From a bacterium BMS3Bbin07 (GTDB lineage: Bacteria > Nitrospirota > Thermodesulfovibrionia > Thermodesulfovibrionales > JdFR-85), in assembly GCA_002898135.1 (NCBI GenBank), contig BDTQ01000243.1, positions 1 through 5,525 on the forward strand: a stretch of 5,525 nt of DNA. Direction: 5' to 3'. Shown here in pieces: positions 1-4,641 of this stretch (within the stretch, counting starts at the first letter, position 1; each line of letters starts with the position of its first letter). The notes below the pieces were generated by a model. That model saw nothing but the letters and a program-made list of their open reading frames with translations. It was not told where the DNA came from and searched no databases. The position numbers and the translations under genes were made by a program.

Positions 1-259
1 TTCAACCTCGGGTGCAAGTTCTGCCCTGTCGAGGAGCATCAGGGAGGAACTCGAAGACCTCTACACAGAAGAAGTGGGGGATATTCTTCAACACCTTGCT
101 GAAATAAGGAAGACCTTGACAGAGTCAGACATTGCGCCTGAGAAAAGGGCTGTAATCCTCAAAAGGCTCGGCAGCAGGGAAGTCCTGAAGATACTAAGAG
201 AAGAAGGCCTCGATAGAGCCTTAAGGCATATTCAGGATATGCTTGATCACTCAGGCTGA
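1..259 (+). CDS. C-terminal part of a hypothetical protein (5' end outside the window)
   Basis: The reading frame is open from base 2 and ends at TGA 257-259, giving 85 visible residues with no upstream stop, so the gene probably begins left of the window. A GTG at 74 could be a start but has no convincing ribosome site before it, and the helical pattern continues upstream of it. The visible part is rich in Glu, Arg, Lys and Leu and reads as amphipathic helices (for example EELEDLYTEEV near the left, and SREVLKILREEGLDRAL near the end). There is no signal peptide, membrane segment or catalytic motif. I do not recognise the family. Its last 13 bases overlap the end of fbp on the other strand, so no dedicated terminator fits between the two convergent genes. 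That it is coding is fairly likely; its function is unknown. Confidence 0.6.
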   Translation, partial: STSGASSALSRSIREELEDLYTEEVGDILQHLAEIRKTLTESDIAPEKRAVILKRLGSREVLKILREEGLDRALRHIQDMLDHSG

Positions 260-1344
260 AATCTCTCCTCAAGCTTTTTCATTAACTTCGGCATGGTTGT
301 GTACTCCAGGTCATCAAGTCCCAGTCTGTGAGGTTCAAAGGGTCCATGAGCCCTCATGTAGTCTCCAACCTCATTACAGCGCTTTCTTGCCCTGTCAAAT
401 GCAGGGTCGTCAAAGAGGTCCCTCGGCCCCACGAGATGGCCGTTGCTGATCTGGAATCCCGCGGCTATCACCCTTGGAGGACCGTCAAACCTTGACGGGT
501 TAGCCTCGTAAAAAGGCACCGGCATCAATGGCCCGTGATGAGATCCACGCATCCAGCCCTCCACTAAATGGGGGAAACTGAAAGGCTCAAGTGCCTCACC
601 CACGGCAGGCATACCCGACTGGCACCTGACGATAAGTACAGGATCGTCCTTCCCAACATACCTGCCTGCAATCAGGCTCAGTTTCTGTGTGGAAGCAGAG
701 GCACATACCTCTCCGTCCTTTCTGTAGACCCTCCTTATAAGGTACCTCCTCATCGCACCTATAAACATCAGCAGGTCATATATCTCCTCAGGACATGAAA
801 GGGTGATGCTCCTGTGACCGTAAACATCAACAACCTCAAAGCTGAACCCTTCATGCATGGTTGGGTCGATCACCAGCCCGGCAGTATTGAAGGGATCGGC
901 AAATATCTTGTACAGGGGGAGGTTCCAGGCCCCCGGCGATGTCTTGTCAGCCATAAAGATAATAACAGGCTCGGATTTCCTCTCAACAAACTCCATCTCC
1001 GCCACTCCGGGGCCCATCCCTCTCACAGTTCCTGAAAAGGCGTCACTGAGCAGATCCTGACCGGCCCCGTAAAGCTTAAGCCTCTTTGCCTCTTCAGTTG
1101 CTGCAACAAAGGTATCCCAGGCAAGCTGGTGGATATCTTCATTATCAACGCCCCGGGTGTGGGTCATGATGAGTTCAAGGTCATCACCAACCCGCGTAAC
1201 ATGAAAGTCTGTAAGGTCTCCCCGCTCCTTTGCCTTGGCGAGCCGCTCCCTGGCAATATCAATAAGGTTCTGGTGGATACTTGAATGACCAACATAGCCC
1301 CCTACATCAGCCTTGATAACACTGAGGGTAATCTTGTCAGACAT
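247..1344 (-). CDS. fbp: Fructose-1,6-bisphosphate aldolase/phosphatase (class V FBPase)
   Basis: This is a bifunctional cytoplasmic enzyme of gluconeogenesis. In this family one active site first condenses dihydroxyacetone phosphate with glyceraldehyde 3-phosphate and then removes the 1-phosphate to give fructose 6-phosphate, using Mg2+. The 365-residue length is normal for the family. Visible signatures are the N-terminal metal site (D13, H20 in IKADVGGYVGH), the acidic pair D54-D55, D133-K134 in FMADKTSPGAWN, and the aldolase residues Y229 and K232 in AGRYVGKDDP; K232 should form the Schiff base. As I recall, these match the residues described for the Sulfolobus tokodaii and Thermoproteus enzymes. 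The ATG at 1344 is preceded by AGGAGG with a 5-nt spacer. It follows the thiamine-binding gene by 22 bp and is probably co-transcribed with it. Its TGA lies inside the convergent neighbour. The gene is intact. Confidence 0.96.
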   Translation of the reverse strand: MSDKITLSVIKADVGGYVGHSSIHQNLIDIARERLAKAKERGDLTDFHVTRVGDDLELIMTHTRGVDNEDIHQLAWDTFVAATEEAKRLKLYGAGQDLLSDAFSGTVRGMGPGVAEMEFVERKSEPVIIFMADKTSPGAWNLPLYKIFADPFNTAGLVIDPTMHEGFSFEVVDVYGHRSITLSCPEEIYDLLMFIGAMRRYLIRRVYRKDGEVCASASTQKLSLIAGRYVGKDDPVLIVRCQSGMPAVGEALEPFSFPHLVEGWMRGSHHGPLMPVPFYEANPSRFDGPPRVIAAGFQISNGHLVGPRDLFDDPAFDRARKRCNEVGDYMRAHGPFEPHRLGLDDLEYTTMPKLMKKLEERFQPE

Positions 1345-1349
1345 AGCAA

Positions 1350-1355
1350 CCTCCT
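1350..1355 (-). promoter_or_regulatory. Ribosome binding site of fbp
   Basis: On the minus strand a full AGGAGG stands 5 nt before the ATG of fbp. It lies within the short gap after the thiamine-binding gene and fixes the fbp start. fbp can therefore be translated independently within the shared transcript. Confidence 0.85.
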
Positions 1356-1366
1356 GCTTTTTGAGC

Positions 1367-1672
1367 CTACTTTTTAAGTTTTTTGCCGAGTCTTTTCTCT
1401 ACAGACTTTACCTTGAGTTCCAATCTGTTCGGCTTTCCCTTCCGGTCATCGATCGAGATGTTTATTATGGTCCTGTCCGCCTTCTTCATCACTGCAGTGT
1501 GACATTTTTTGATGAGTCCCATTATCTCCGTCCACTCCCCCTCCACACAGGTTCCCATGGGATTGACCTTGTAGGGCAGGCCGCTCTCGTCAACAATCCT
1601 CAGTACGTCGGCGAGATAATCCCCTATGCTGCTGCCGACACCTAACGGGATTATACTGAATTCTGCCAGCAT
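1367..1672 (-). CDS. MTH1187-family thiamine-binding protein
   Basis: This small cytoplasmic protein of 101 residues belongs to the MTH1187/YkoF-like group (formerly DUF77), in which members bind thiamine or a related ligand. What it does with the ligand in the cell is not settled for the family. Family features seen here are the opening strand MLAEFSIIPLGVG, the central segment TCVEGEWTEIMGLIKKCHTAV (residues about 41-61), and the strand INISIDDRKGK. It has no signal peptide or membrane segment. The ATG at 1672 is preceded by AGGGAGGTG (1677-1685), so the start is firm; the stop is TAG. fbp follows after 22 bp, which suggests co-transcription, although a metabolic link between thiamine binding and fructose bisphosphate is not obvious. 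I found no convincing sigma-70 promoter in the 140 bp upstream, so read-through from HU past the weak hairpin at 1773-1797 is possible. Confidence 0.9.
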   Translation of the reverse strand: MLAEFSIIPLGVGSSIGDYLADVLRIVDESGLPYKVNPMGTCVEGEWTEIMGLIKKCHTAVMKKADRTIINISIDDRKGKPNRLELKVKSVEKRLGKKLKK

Positions 1673-1772
1673 TGCTCACCTCCCTGTAGTCCTGCAGGTT
1701 GACAATGAAAACAAACAAATACTTCCGGGGTCTGGTTCTCGTGACATGAACTGTCTGTTACAGTGAAAGTGA

Positions 1773-1797
1773 GGGGGATGGAAGAAGTCCATCCCCC
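1773..1797 (-). terminator. Hairpin after HU, probable weak terminator
   Basis: GGGGGATGG (1773-1781) and CCATCCCCC (1789-1797) form a perfect 9-bp GC-rich stem with a 7-nt loop. It starts 16 bp after the HU stop codon. Reading on the minus strand, what follows is only moderately U-rich (TCACTTTCACTG), so it may attenuate rather than fully stop transcription into the thiamine-binding gene. It may also protect the HU mRNA 3' end. Confidence 0.6.
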
Positions 1798-1812
1798 CGG
1801 ACTAAAAATGAG

Positions 1813-2085
1813 TTATTTGATTGCATCCTTCAAGCCTTTACCTGCTATGAACTTTGGAACCTTGGCAGCGGCTATCTTAATCTCTTCGCCTGTTCGCGGG
1901 TTACGACCCTTTCTGGCCTTTCTCTTGGTGACCGAGAAAGTACCAAAACCAACAAGCGTCACCTTCTGATTCTTCTTGAGAGACTTCTTGATGTTATCCA
2001 GAACGGCATCCAGCGCCTTGCCTGCATCTGCCTTGCTCAACCCGGCATCTGAAGCAACCTTGTCAATGAGATCAGACTTTGTCAT
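1813..2085 (-). CDS. hup: DNA-binding protein HU
   Basis: This is a 90-residue histone-like protein of the HU/IHF family, which forms dimers that bend and compact DNA in the nucleoid. The N-terminal helical dimerisation region ([21 protein letters not shown]) leads to the conserved VGFGTF turn (residues 45-50), then the DNA-binding arm with [10 protein letters not shown] (60-69). P63 sits at the tip that intercalates into DNA. The C-terminal helix begins around [14 protein letters not shown]. Length and motifs fit HU rather than IHF, since there is no alpha/beta-specific extension. The ATG is preceded by a G-run and AAGAAG rather than a full AGGAGG. The gene has its own upstream region of 295 bp with two possible promoters and is followed by a hairpin, so it may be monocistronic. 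It is intact. Confidence 0.96.
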   Translation of the reverse strand: MTKSDLIDKVASDAGLSKADAGKALDAVLDNIKKSLKKNQKVTLVGFGTFSVTKRKARKGRNPRTGEEIKIAAAKVPKFIAGKGLKDAIK

Positions 2086-2218
2086 TTAATCTTCTTCCCC
2101 CCTTTCTTTTAAGAGATTGTTTTGATTTTAATAAACCATTTGAGGTCTGAATGGCCTGCATTCAACCTCTTTGATAAAACTTCCATAGTGAATGCCTTAT
2201 TGGATGAAAACTTAAAGT

Positions 2219-2246
2219 ATTTTACATCACAGTTGTATGTTCTTAA
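2219..2246 (-). promoter_or_regulatory. Possible HU-proximal sigma-70 promoter (P2)
   Basis: On the minus strand TTAAGA (2241-2246, four of six matches to the -35 consensus) and TAAAAT (2219-2224, five of six matches to the -10) are 16 bp apart. A start around 2212 would give HU a leader of about 127 nt. The region is AT-rich, so chance matches are easy. It lies downstream of the nested stem at 2265-2335, so it would bypass that element. Confidence 0.35.
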
Positions 2247-2264
2247 TCACTGAATTTCAGACAT

Positions 2265-2335
2265 AAAAAACCTGTTGCGCCAAGGGACCGGGATTATTAG
2301 TTAGTTTTCAGCGGGTTTTACGGTCTTTTCAGGTT
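2265..2335 (-). ncRNA. Nested stem-loop with U-run in the HU leader; candidate small RNA or leader element
   Basis: In minus-strand RNA, AACCTG (2335-2330) can pair with CAGGTT (2274-2269). Inside it GACCG (2325-2321) pairs with CGGTC (2290-2286), enclosing a 30-nt A-rich loop. The outer helix runs into a six-T tract (2270-2265). A promoter (2344-2372) is placed so that the RNA would begin only a few nucleotides before the outer stem. That would make a self-contained unit of about 70 nt, or a leader or attenuator for HU. It could also be part of the selA 3' end. It matches no riboswitch class I recognise. The stems are short, so the fold is tentative. Confidence 0.3.
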
Positions 2336-2343
2336 CTTAAATA

Positions 2344-2372
2344 ACAGTAGCAAGAAAATTTTTTTTTGTCAA
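2344..2372 (-). promoter_or_regulatory. Sigma-70 promoter directly behind selA, firing towards HU (P1)
   Basis: On the minus strand a perfect -35 TTGACA (2367-2372) is followed after exactly 17 bp by TACTGT (2344-2349), which carries an extended TGC just upstream. The spacer consists largely of an A8-T4 tract, which is expected to be bent. It lies 8 bp after the selA stop codon. A transcript would start near 2337 and give HU a leader of about 250 nt. The -10 is only a partial match (first, second and last bases). Confidence 0.5.
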
Positions 2373-2380
2373 GAAAAAAA

Positions 2381-3769
2381 TTAACAGATCGCTTCTTTTA
2401 TTGCCTTCAGAAGGGGTTTTACCTCTGAATCACTTATTGTCCTTGCATCAATGACAACACTGCCCGCTCTTATCCTTGTAATTACTGCAACAGCACCCCT
2501 CCTCAGACGCTGCTCAACAGCCGGGGCTGTCATTCCCTTTACCTTAAGTGTTACAACATATGTCGGCAGACATACCCCCGGCAAGGAACCGCCTCCGGCC
2601 TGAGACTCATCCCTTTCAATGGAGACCTGTACATTCTTTACATCCCGCCTTATCAACAACTGAATCTTTTTGGCGCGTCTCCTTATCACATCATCCCCCT
2701 GTAAAAGGGCCCTCAGTACAGGTATTTTCTCCCTTGCCTTTTCAGGATCGGCATGGCAGAGCAATGTTGCCTCCAGTGCAGCAAGGGTAAGTTTATCTAT
2801 GCGTACAGCCCTTGCAAGTGGATGCCTGGCTATCCGCGCTATCATATCCTTCCTGCCGACAATTATTCCGGCCTGTGGCCCTCCAAGGAGTTTGTCGCCA
2901 CTGAACGTTACGATGTCCACTCCCTTGCTGACCACCTCGTGAACAACGGGTTCGTCATGTATGCCATAGGGTCTCAGGTCGGTAAGGCATCCGCTGCCAA
3001 GGTCGAACATAACAGGTACTCCCATCCTTTTGCCAATCCCGACAAGCTCTCCAATTGATACATCCTCTGTAAAACCGATCACTTTATAGTTGGACTGATG
3101 AACCTTGAGGAGCAGTGCGGTCTGCTCGTCAACAGCTCCTTCATAGTCCCCTGAATTTGTCCTGTTTGTGGTCCCAACCTCTTTCAGGAGCGCCCCGCTC
3201 TGCAGCATGACATCAGGAATCCTGAAGGCCCCTCCAATCTCGATAAGCTCACCCCTTGAGACTACAACCTCCCTGCCCCGTGCAATTGTGCTGAGGCAGA
3301 GCAGCACGGCCGCAGCATTATTGTTAACAACAACGGCATCCTCGGCACCTGTGATGTCCTTCAGTATCCACCTGACATGGTCATACCTCTCTCCCCTCCT
3401 GCCCTCCTCGAGGTTATATTCAAGATTGGAGTATCCCGCAGCAACATCCATGATATTGTTCAACACCTCAAGTGGCAGGGGTGCCCGGCCGAGGTTGGTA
3501 TGTATTACCACCCCTGTGGCATTTATGACCGGCTTTAGCCTGCGCTCTACAAGTTTCTCTATCTTTATCTCGATATCTCCGGCTATGGTGTTGAGGCTGA
3601 CATCAGGGGTGAAGCCTTCGAGTATCTCCCCCCTTTTAAAAGCTATAATATCCCTGATAGCACGTAGAATGTATCTTCTCGGGTAGGACTTCAGCCACTT
3701 AAGTCCGTGAGGGCTTTTCATGACCTCGTCCACTGAGGGAAGTTTTCTCAAGAGTTCCTTTTGTTCCAT
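2381..3769 (-). CDS. selA: L-seryl-tRNA(Sec) selenium transferase (selenocysteine synthase)
   Basis: This PLP enzyme converts seryl-tRNA(Sec) to selenocysteyl-tRNA(Sec) with selenophosphate, in the cytoplasm and, in the family, as a large ring-shaped oligomer. The 462 residues match the full bacterial length. The N-terminal domain (about 1-70) opens with the typical LLRKLPSVDEVM. The PLP fold begins with the signature RLKPVINATGVVIHTNLGRAPL (77-98). The PLP lysine is K293 in FSGDKLLGGPQAG, and a Gly-rich AGGGSLPG segment lies in the C-terminal domain. The ATG at 3769 has no good Shine-Dalgarno sequence; a small hairpin (3773-3786) occupies that place. In-frame upstream codons reach a stop without another ATG or GTG. 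It has its own strong promoter (3820-3848). selB, selD and selC are not in the window. Confidence 0.97.
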   Translation of the reverse strand: MEQKELLRKLPSVDEVMKSPHGLKWLKSYPRRYILRAIRDIIAFKRGEILEGFTPDVSLNTIAGDIEIKIEKLVERRLKPVINATGVVIHTNLGRAPLPLEVLNNIMDVAAGYSNLEYNLEEGRRGERYDHVRWILKDITGAEDAVVVNNNAAAVLLCLSTIARGREVVVSRGELIEIGGAFRIPDVMLQSGALLKEVGTTNRTNSGDYEGAVDEQTALLLKVHQSNYKVIGFTEDVSIGELVGIGKRMGVPVMFDLGSGCLTDLRPYGIHDEPVVHEVVSKGVDIVTFSGDKLLGGPQAGIIVGRKDMIARIARHPLARAVRIDKLTLAALEATLLCHADPEKAREKIPVLRALLQGDDVIRRRAKKIQLLIRRDVKNVQVSIERDESQAGGGSLPGVCLPTYVVTLKVKGMTAPAVEQRLRRGAVAVITRIRAGSVVIDARTISDSEVKPLLKAIKEAIC

Positions 3770-3772
3770 AAT

Positions 3773-3786
3773 GGTTTTTTTAAACC
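3773..3786 (-). promoter_or_regulatory. Small hairpin in place of the selA ribosome site
   Basis: Minus-strand GGTTT-AAAA-AAACC folds into a 5-bp stem ending 3 nt before the selA ATG. The only Shine-Dalgarno-like bases upstream (GCAGG) overlap its 5' arm. It could limit translation of selA. The stem is short and AU-rich, so it may be of little effect. Confidence 0.3.
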
Positions 3787-3819
3787 TGCGCTGTTGCCTT
3801 CATGTTTGCCGCCCTGCCT

Positions 3820-3848
3820 ATTATACCGAAATGTAATCGCACTGTAAA
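3820..3848 (-). promoter_or_regulatory. Sigma-70 promoter of selA
   Basis: On the minus strand TTTACA (3843-3848, five of six matches) and a perfect TATAAT (3820-3825) are separated by exactly 17 bp. It sits 10 bp after the terminator stem of the upstream tusA transcript. A start near 3813 gives a selA leader of about 44 nt. This is the best sigma-70 promoter in the window. Confidence 0.8.
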
Positions 3849-3858
3849 TAGCAGGTTA

Positions 3859-3899
3859 AAAAGTGATCAAACCCGGCACAGCCGGGTTTGATCACTTTT
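3859..3899 (-). terminator. Strong intrinsic terminator ending the tusA transcript
   Basis: AAAAGTGATCAAACCCGGC (3859-3877) and its exact reverse complement (3881-3899) form a perfect 19-bp stem with a 3-nt loop. On the minus strand it ends in a T5 tract (3862-3858). The stem is symmetrical and also ends in four Ts on the plus strand, so it could act in both directions. No plus-strand gene reads into it here. It insulates selA from tusA. Confidence 0.9.
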
Positions 3900-3903
3900 G
3901 GTG

Positions 3904-3984
3904 GCCTCACCATTCATTGAATGGTTTCACCCATTAGCAGGGGTTACCCCTGTCAGGGGTAAAGCCCTTTGTGAATGGCGAGGC
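3904..3984 (-). ncRNA. Three-helix RNA element in the tusA 3' UTR
   Basis: An outer helix pairs 3904-3916 with 3972-3984. It has 12 Watson-Crick pairs plus one position that is A/C on the plus strand but U-G in minus-strand RNA, so it is fully paired only in the tusA transcript. Within it lie a 5-bp hairpin (AATGG 3920-3924 with CCATT 3931-3935) and a perfect 8-bp hairpin (TTACCCCT 3944-3951 with AGGGGTAA 3955-3962, loop of 3). Only 4 nt separate it from the 19-bp terminator stem, so both could stack. It is not a tRNA: there is no T-arm and no 7-bp acceptor stem. It might be a 3' UTR-derived small RNA, a stability element, or a remnant of a small palindromic repeat. Confidence 0.45.
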
Positions 3985-4031
3985 ATTGGGGAGGGGTAAG
4001 ATAAAAAACACTCTGATCAAAAATACCGCGC

Positions 4032-4268
4032 TCACTTTTTAATAAAAAAATGCAGCGTGCCTTCGTCTTCCCTGAAATCAAGTAATTCATAGCCGGTGTT
4101 CCTGCATAATGACGGGATAGCAAGTCTGGTACTGGTATCATTGGCTATTACCTGGAGCACCTTGCCCTTTTTCATGCCTTCCAGTGCCTTCATTGTCAGA
4201 ACAGTCGGTCCCGGACATGAAAGCCCCTTGACATCCAGTATCTTGTCAACCTTGATCTCTTTTGGCAC
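4032..4268 (-). CDS. tusA: TusA/SirA-family sulfur (or selenium) relay protein
   Basis: This is a 78-residue single-domain protein of the TusA family. Members carry a persulfide on the cysteine of a CPxP motif and pass sulfur to tRNA thiolation, molybdopterin synthesis or sulfur oxidation; related YedF proteins are linked with selenium metabolism. Here the motif is GLSCPGP, with C18 as the expected carrier. The typical VIANDTSTRLAIPSLCRNTGYELL stretch (40-63) includes a second cysteine, C55, and the last strand is TLHFFIKK. The start is GTG at 4268, chosen because AAGGAG stands 6 nt before it and the protein then has normal length. A sigma-54-type promoter precedes it, and a folded 3' UTR and strong terminator follow, so it appears monocistronic. 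Its partner is unknown. selA being next on the same strand hints at a selenium role, but that is only inference. Confidence 0.9.
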   Translation of the reverse strand: MPKEIKVDKILDVKGLSCPGPTVLTMKALEGMKKGKVLQVIANDTSTRLAIPSLCRNTGYELLDFREDEGTLHFFIKK

Positions 4269-4274
4269 CGCAGG

Positions 4275-4280
4275 CTCCTT
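4275..4280 (-). promoter_or_regulatory. Ribosome binding site deciding the GTG start of tusA
   Basis: AAGGAG on the minus strand lies 6 nt before GTG (4268-4266). It supports this non-ATG start. With the predicted sigma-54 start at about 4281, the mRNA would begin almost at this site, giving a leader of about 13 nt. Confidence 0.8.
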
Positions 4281-4291
4281 TGGGATTTTAT

Positions 4292-4307
4292 TGCAAACAT
4301 AGTGCCA
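4292..4307 (-). promoter_or_regulatory. Sigma-54 (RpoN) -24/-12 promoter of tusA
   Basis: On the minus strand TGGCAC, five bases and TTGCA match the sigma-54 consensus exactly, with the invariant GG (4306-4305) and GC (4294-4293) 10 bp apart as required. The -12 element places the start near 4281, just ahead of the ribosome site of tusA. Such promoters need an ATP-driven enhancer-binding protein, usually bound 80-150 bp upstream. The dyad at 4340-4370, centred about 74 bp upstream of the start, is a candidate. A weaker sigma-70 reading (CTGACC, 17 bp, TAAAAT) overlaps. Confidence 0.65.
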
Positions 4308-4321
4308 GGTCAGGATTGACC
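4308..4321. repeat. Short inverted repeat abutting the sigma-54 promoter
   Basis: GGTCA (4308-4312) and TGACC (4317-4321) are perfect inverted 5-bp arms around GGAT, directly upstream of the -24 element. It could be a regulator half-site pair. It is short enough to arise by chance. Confidence 0.25.
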
Positions 4322-4339
4322 GGAATCAAGTTATAAACA

Positions 4340-4370
4340 GACAAGCCGGCCTTTGTCCGGCTGGCTTGTC
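4340..4370. repeat. 31-bp dyad in the divergent tusA/sensor region
   Basis: The arms 4340-4351 and 4359-4370 pair over 12 positions, eleven Watson-Crick and one G-U in the plus-strand RNA, with a 7-nt loop. As DNA it is a strong palindrome (GACAAGCC ... GGCTTGTC). No gene ends here, so a terminator is not expected, and neither flank has a real U-tract. Its location about 74 bp upstream of the sigma-54 start fits an enhancer-binding site. A structured plus-strand RNA is the alternative. Confidence 0.5.
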
Positions 4371-4452
4371 ATTGTTCCCCTTGCACTTGACAGGGGGGAG
4401 GAGCAGGGGAGCAATAATCACGCGCTGCAGGTTGCACGGTTTTCATATCAGG

Positions 4453-4505
4453 CCTGTCCCGTTCGGCACAGGTAATCATCATCTCCTGTGCCGTAACGGA
4501 CAAGG
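4453..4505. repeat. Long imperfect inverted repeat upstream of the sensor gene
   Basis: CCTGTCCCGTTCGGCACAGG (4453-4472) pairs with 4485-4505 through about 19 base pairs interrupted by three single-base bulges; the inner 9 bp (CGGCACAGG with CCTGTGCCG) are perfect. The 12-nt loop is TAATCATCATCT. Just outside, GCTCCTGC (4506-4513) can also pair with 4403-4412 if two bases bulge. The plus strand becomes T-rich some 10 nt later. It could be a terminator of an unseen small RNA, a protein-binding dyad, or a leftover of a palindromic repeat. Confidence 0.45.
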
Positions 4506-4547
4506 GCTCCTGCGTTTGATTTATCTTTTACTTATGCATTAATGTAA

Positions 4548-4573
4548 TATAGTATGCTGCATTTCATGCAGCA
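4548..4573 (+). promoter_or_regulatory. Possible promoter and operator of the sensor gene
   Basis: TATAGT (4548-4553) is a five-of-six match to a -10 box. No good -35 lies 16-18 bp upstream, so an activator may be needed. Directly after it is a perfect inverted repeat, TGCTGCAT (4555-4562), TTC, ATGCAGCA (4566-4573), covering the expected start near 4560. That is where a repressor operator would sit. The resulting leader to the ATG would be about 80 nt. Confidence 0.3.
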
Positions 4574-4641
4574 CCTGCGAAGTTCAGAACTTACAACTAT
4601 CGGACAAGAAAAAAAACCGCTACCAACGCTGTGCCATCTGC

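Larger units (their letters stand above)
4269..4641. other. 373-bp divergent intergenic region between tusA and the sensor gene
   Basis: No convincing gene lies here; the open frame at 4554-4751 overlaps the sensor gene in another phase and shows no family features. The stretch holds the tusA ribosome site and sigma-54 promoter at the left, dyads at 4308-4321, 4340-4370 and 4453-4505, and a -10-like box plus palindrome at 4548-4573. TTGCAC occurs twice (4381, 4432) and a TTGACA occurs at 4387 without a matching -10. Confidence 0.6.

Noticed and set aside
1..108. Frame 1 reads FNLGCKFCPVEEHQ, resembling a radical-SAM cysteine cluster.
   Set aside because: It has only part of a CxxxCxxC motif and stops after about 36 codons in unlikely residues. 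Frame 2 is open throughout and has a natural helical composition, so this is probably chance.
1699..1727. A plus-strand TTGACA suggesting a promoter.
   Set aside because: No -10 box fits at 16-18 bp, and no plus-strand gene follows.
3168..3686. A 172-codon plus-strand open frame inside selA.
   Set aside because: It lies antisense to the conserved PLP domain of selA, is Ser/Pro-rich low-complexity sequence, and has no ribosome site or family features.
3900..3990. A tRNA, including selC (tRNA-Sec), near selA.
   Set aside because: The folded element has a 13-pair outer helix, no T-arm consensus, no UCA in an anticodon loop and no properly placed CCA end.
3864..4021. A direct repeat TGATCAAA flanking the tusA 3' region, as if a target-site duplication of an inserted element.
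   Set aside because: It is only 8 bp and one copy is part of the terminator palindrome. There are no terminal inverted repeats of an element at these borders.
4032..4034. The TGA at the end of tusA as a selenocysteine codon.
   Set aside because: The frame meets another TGA after four codons, and the protein already has its full family length.
3953..4141. A minus-strand frame overlapping the end of tusA.
   Set aside because: It is out of phase with the conserved tusA protein and covers the structured 3' UTR; it has no recognisable features.
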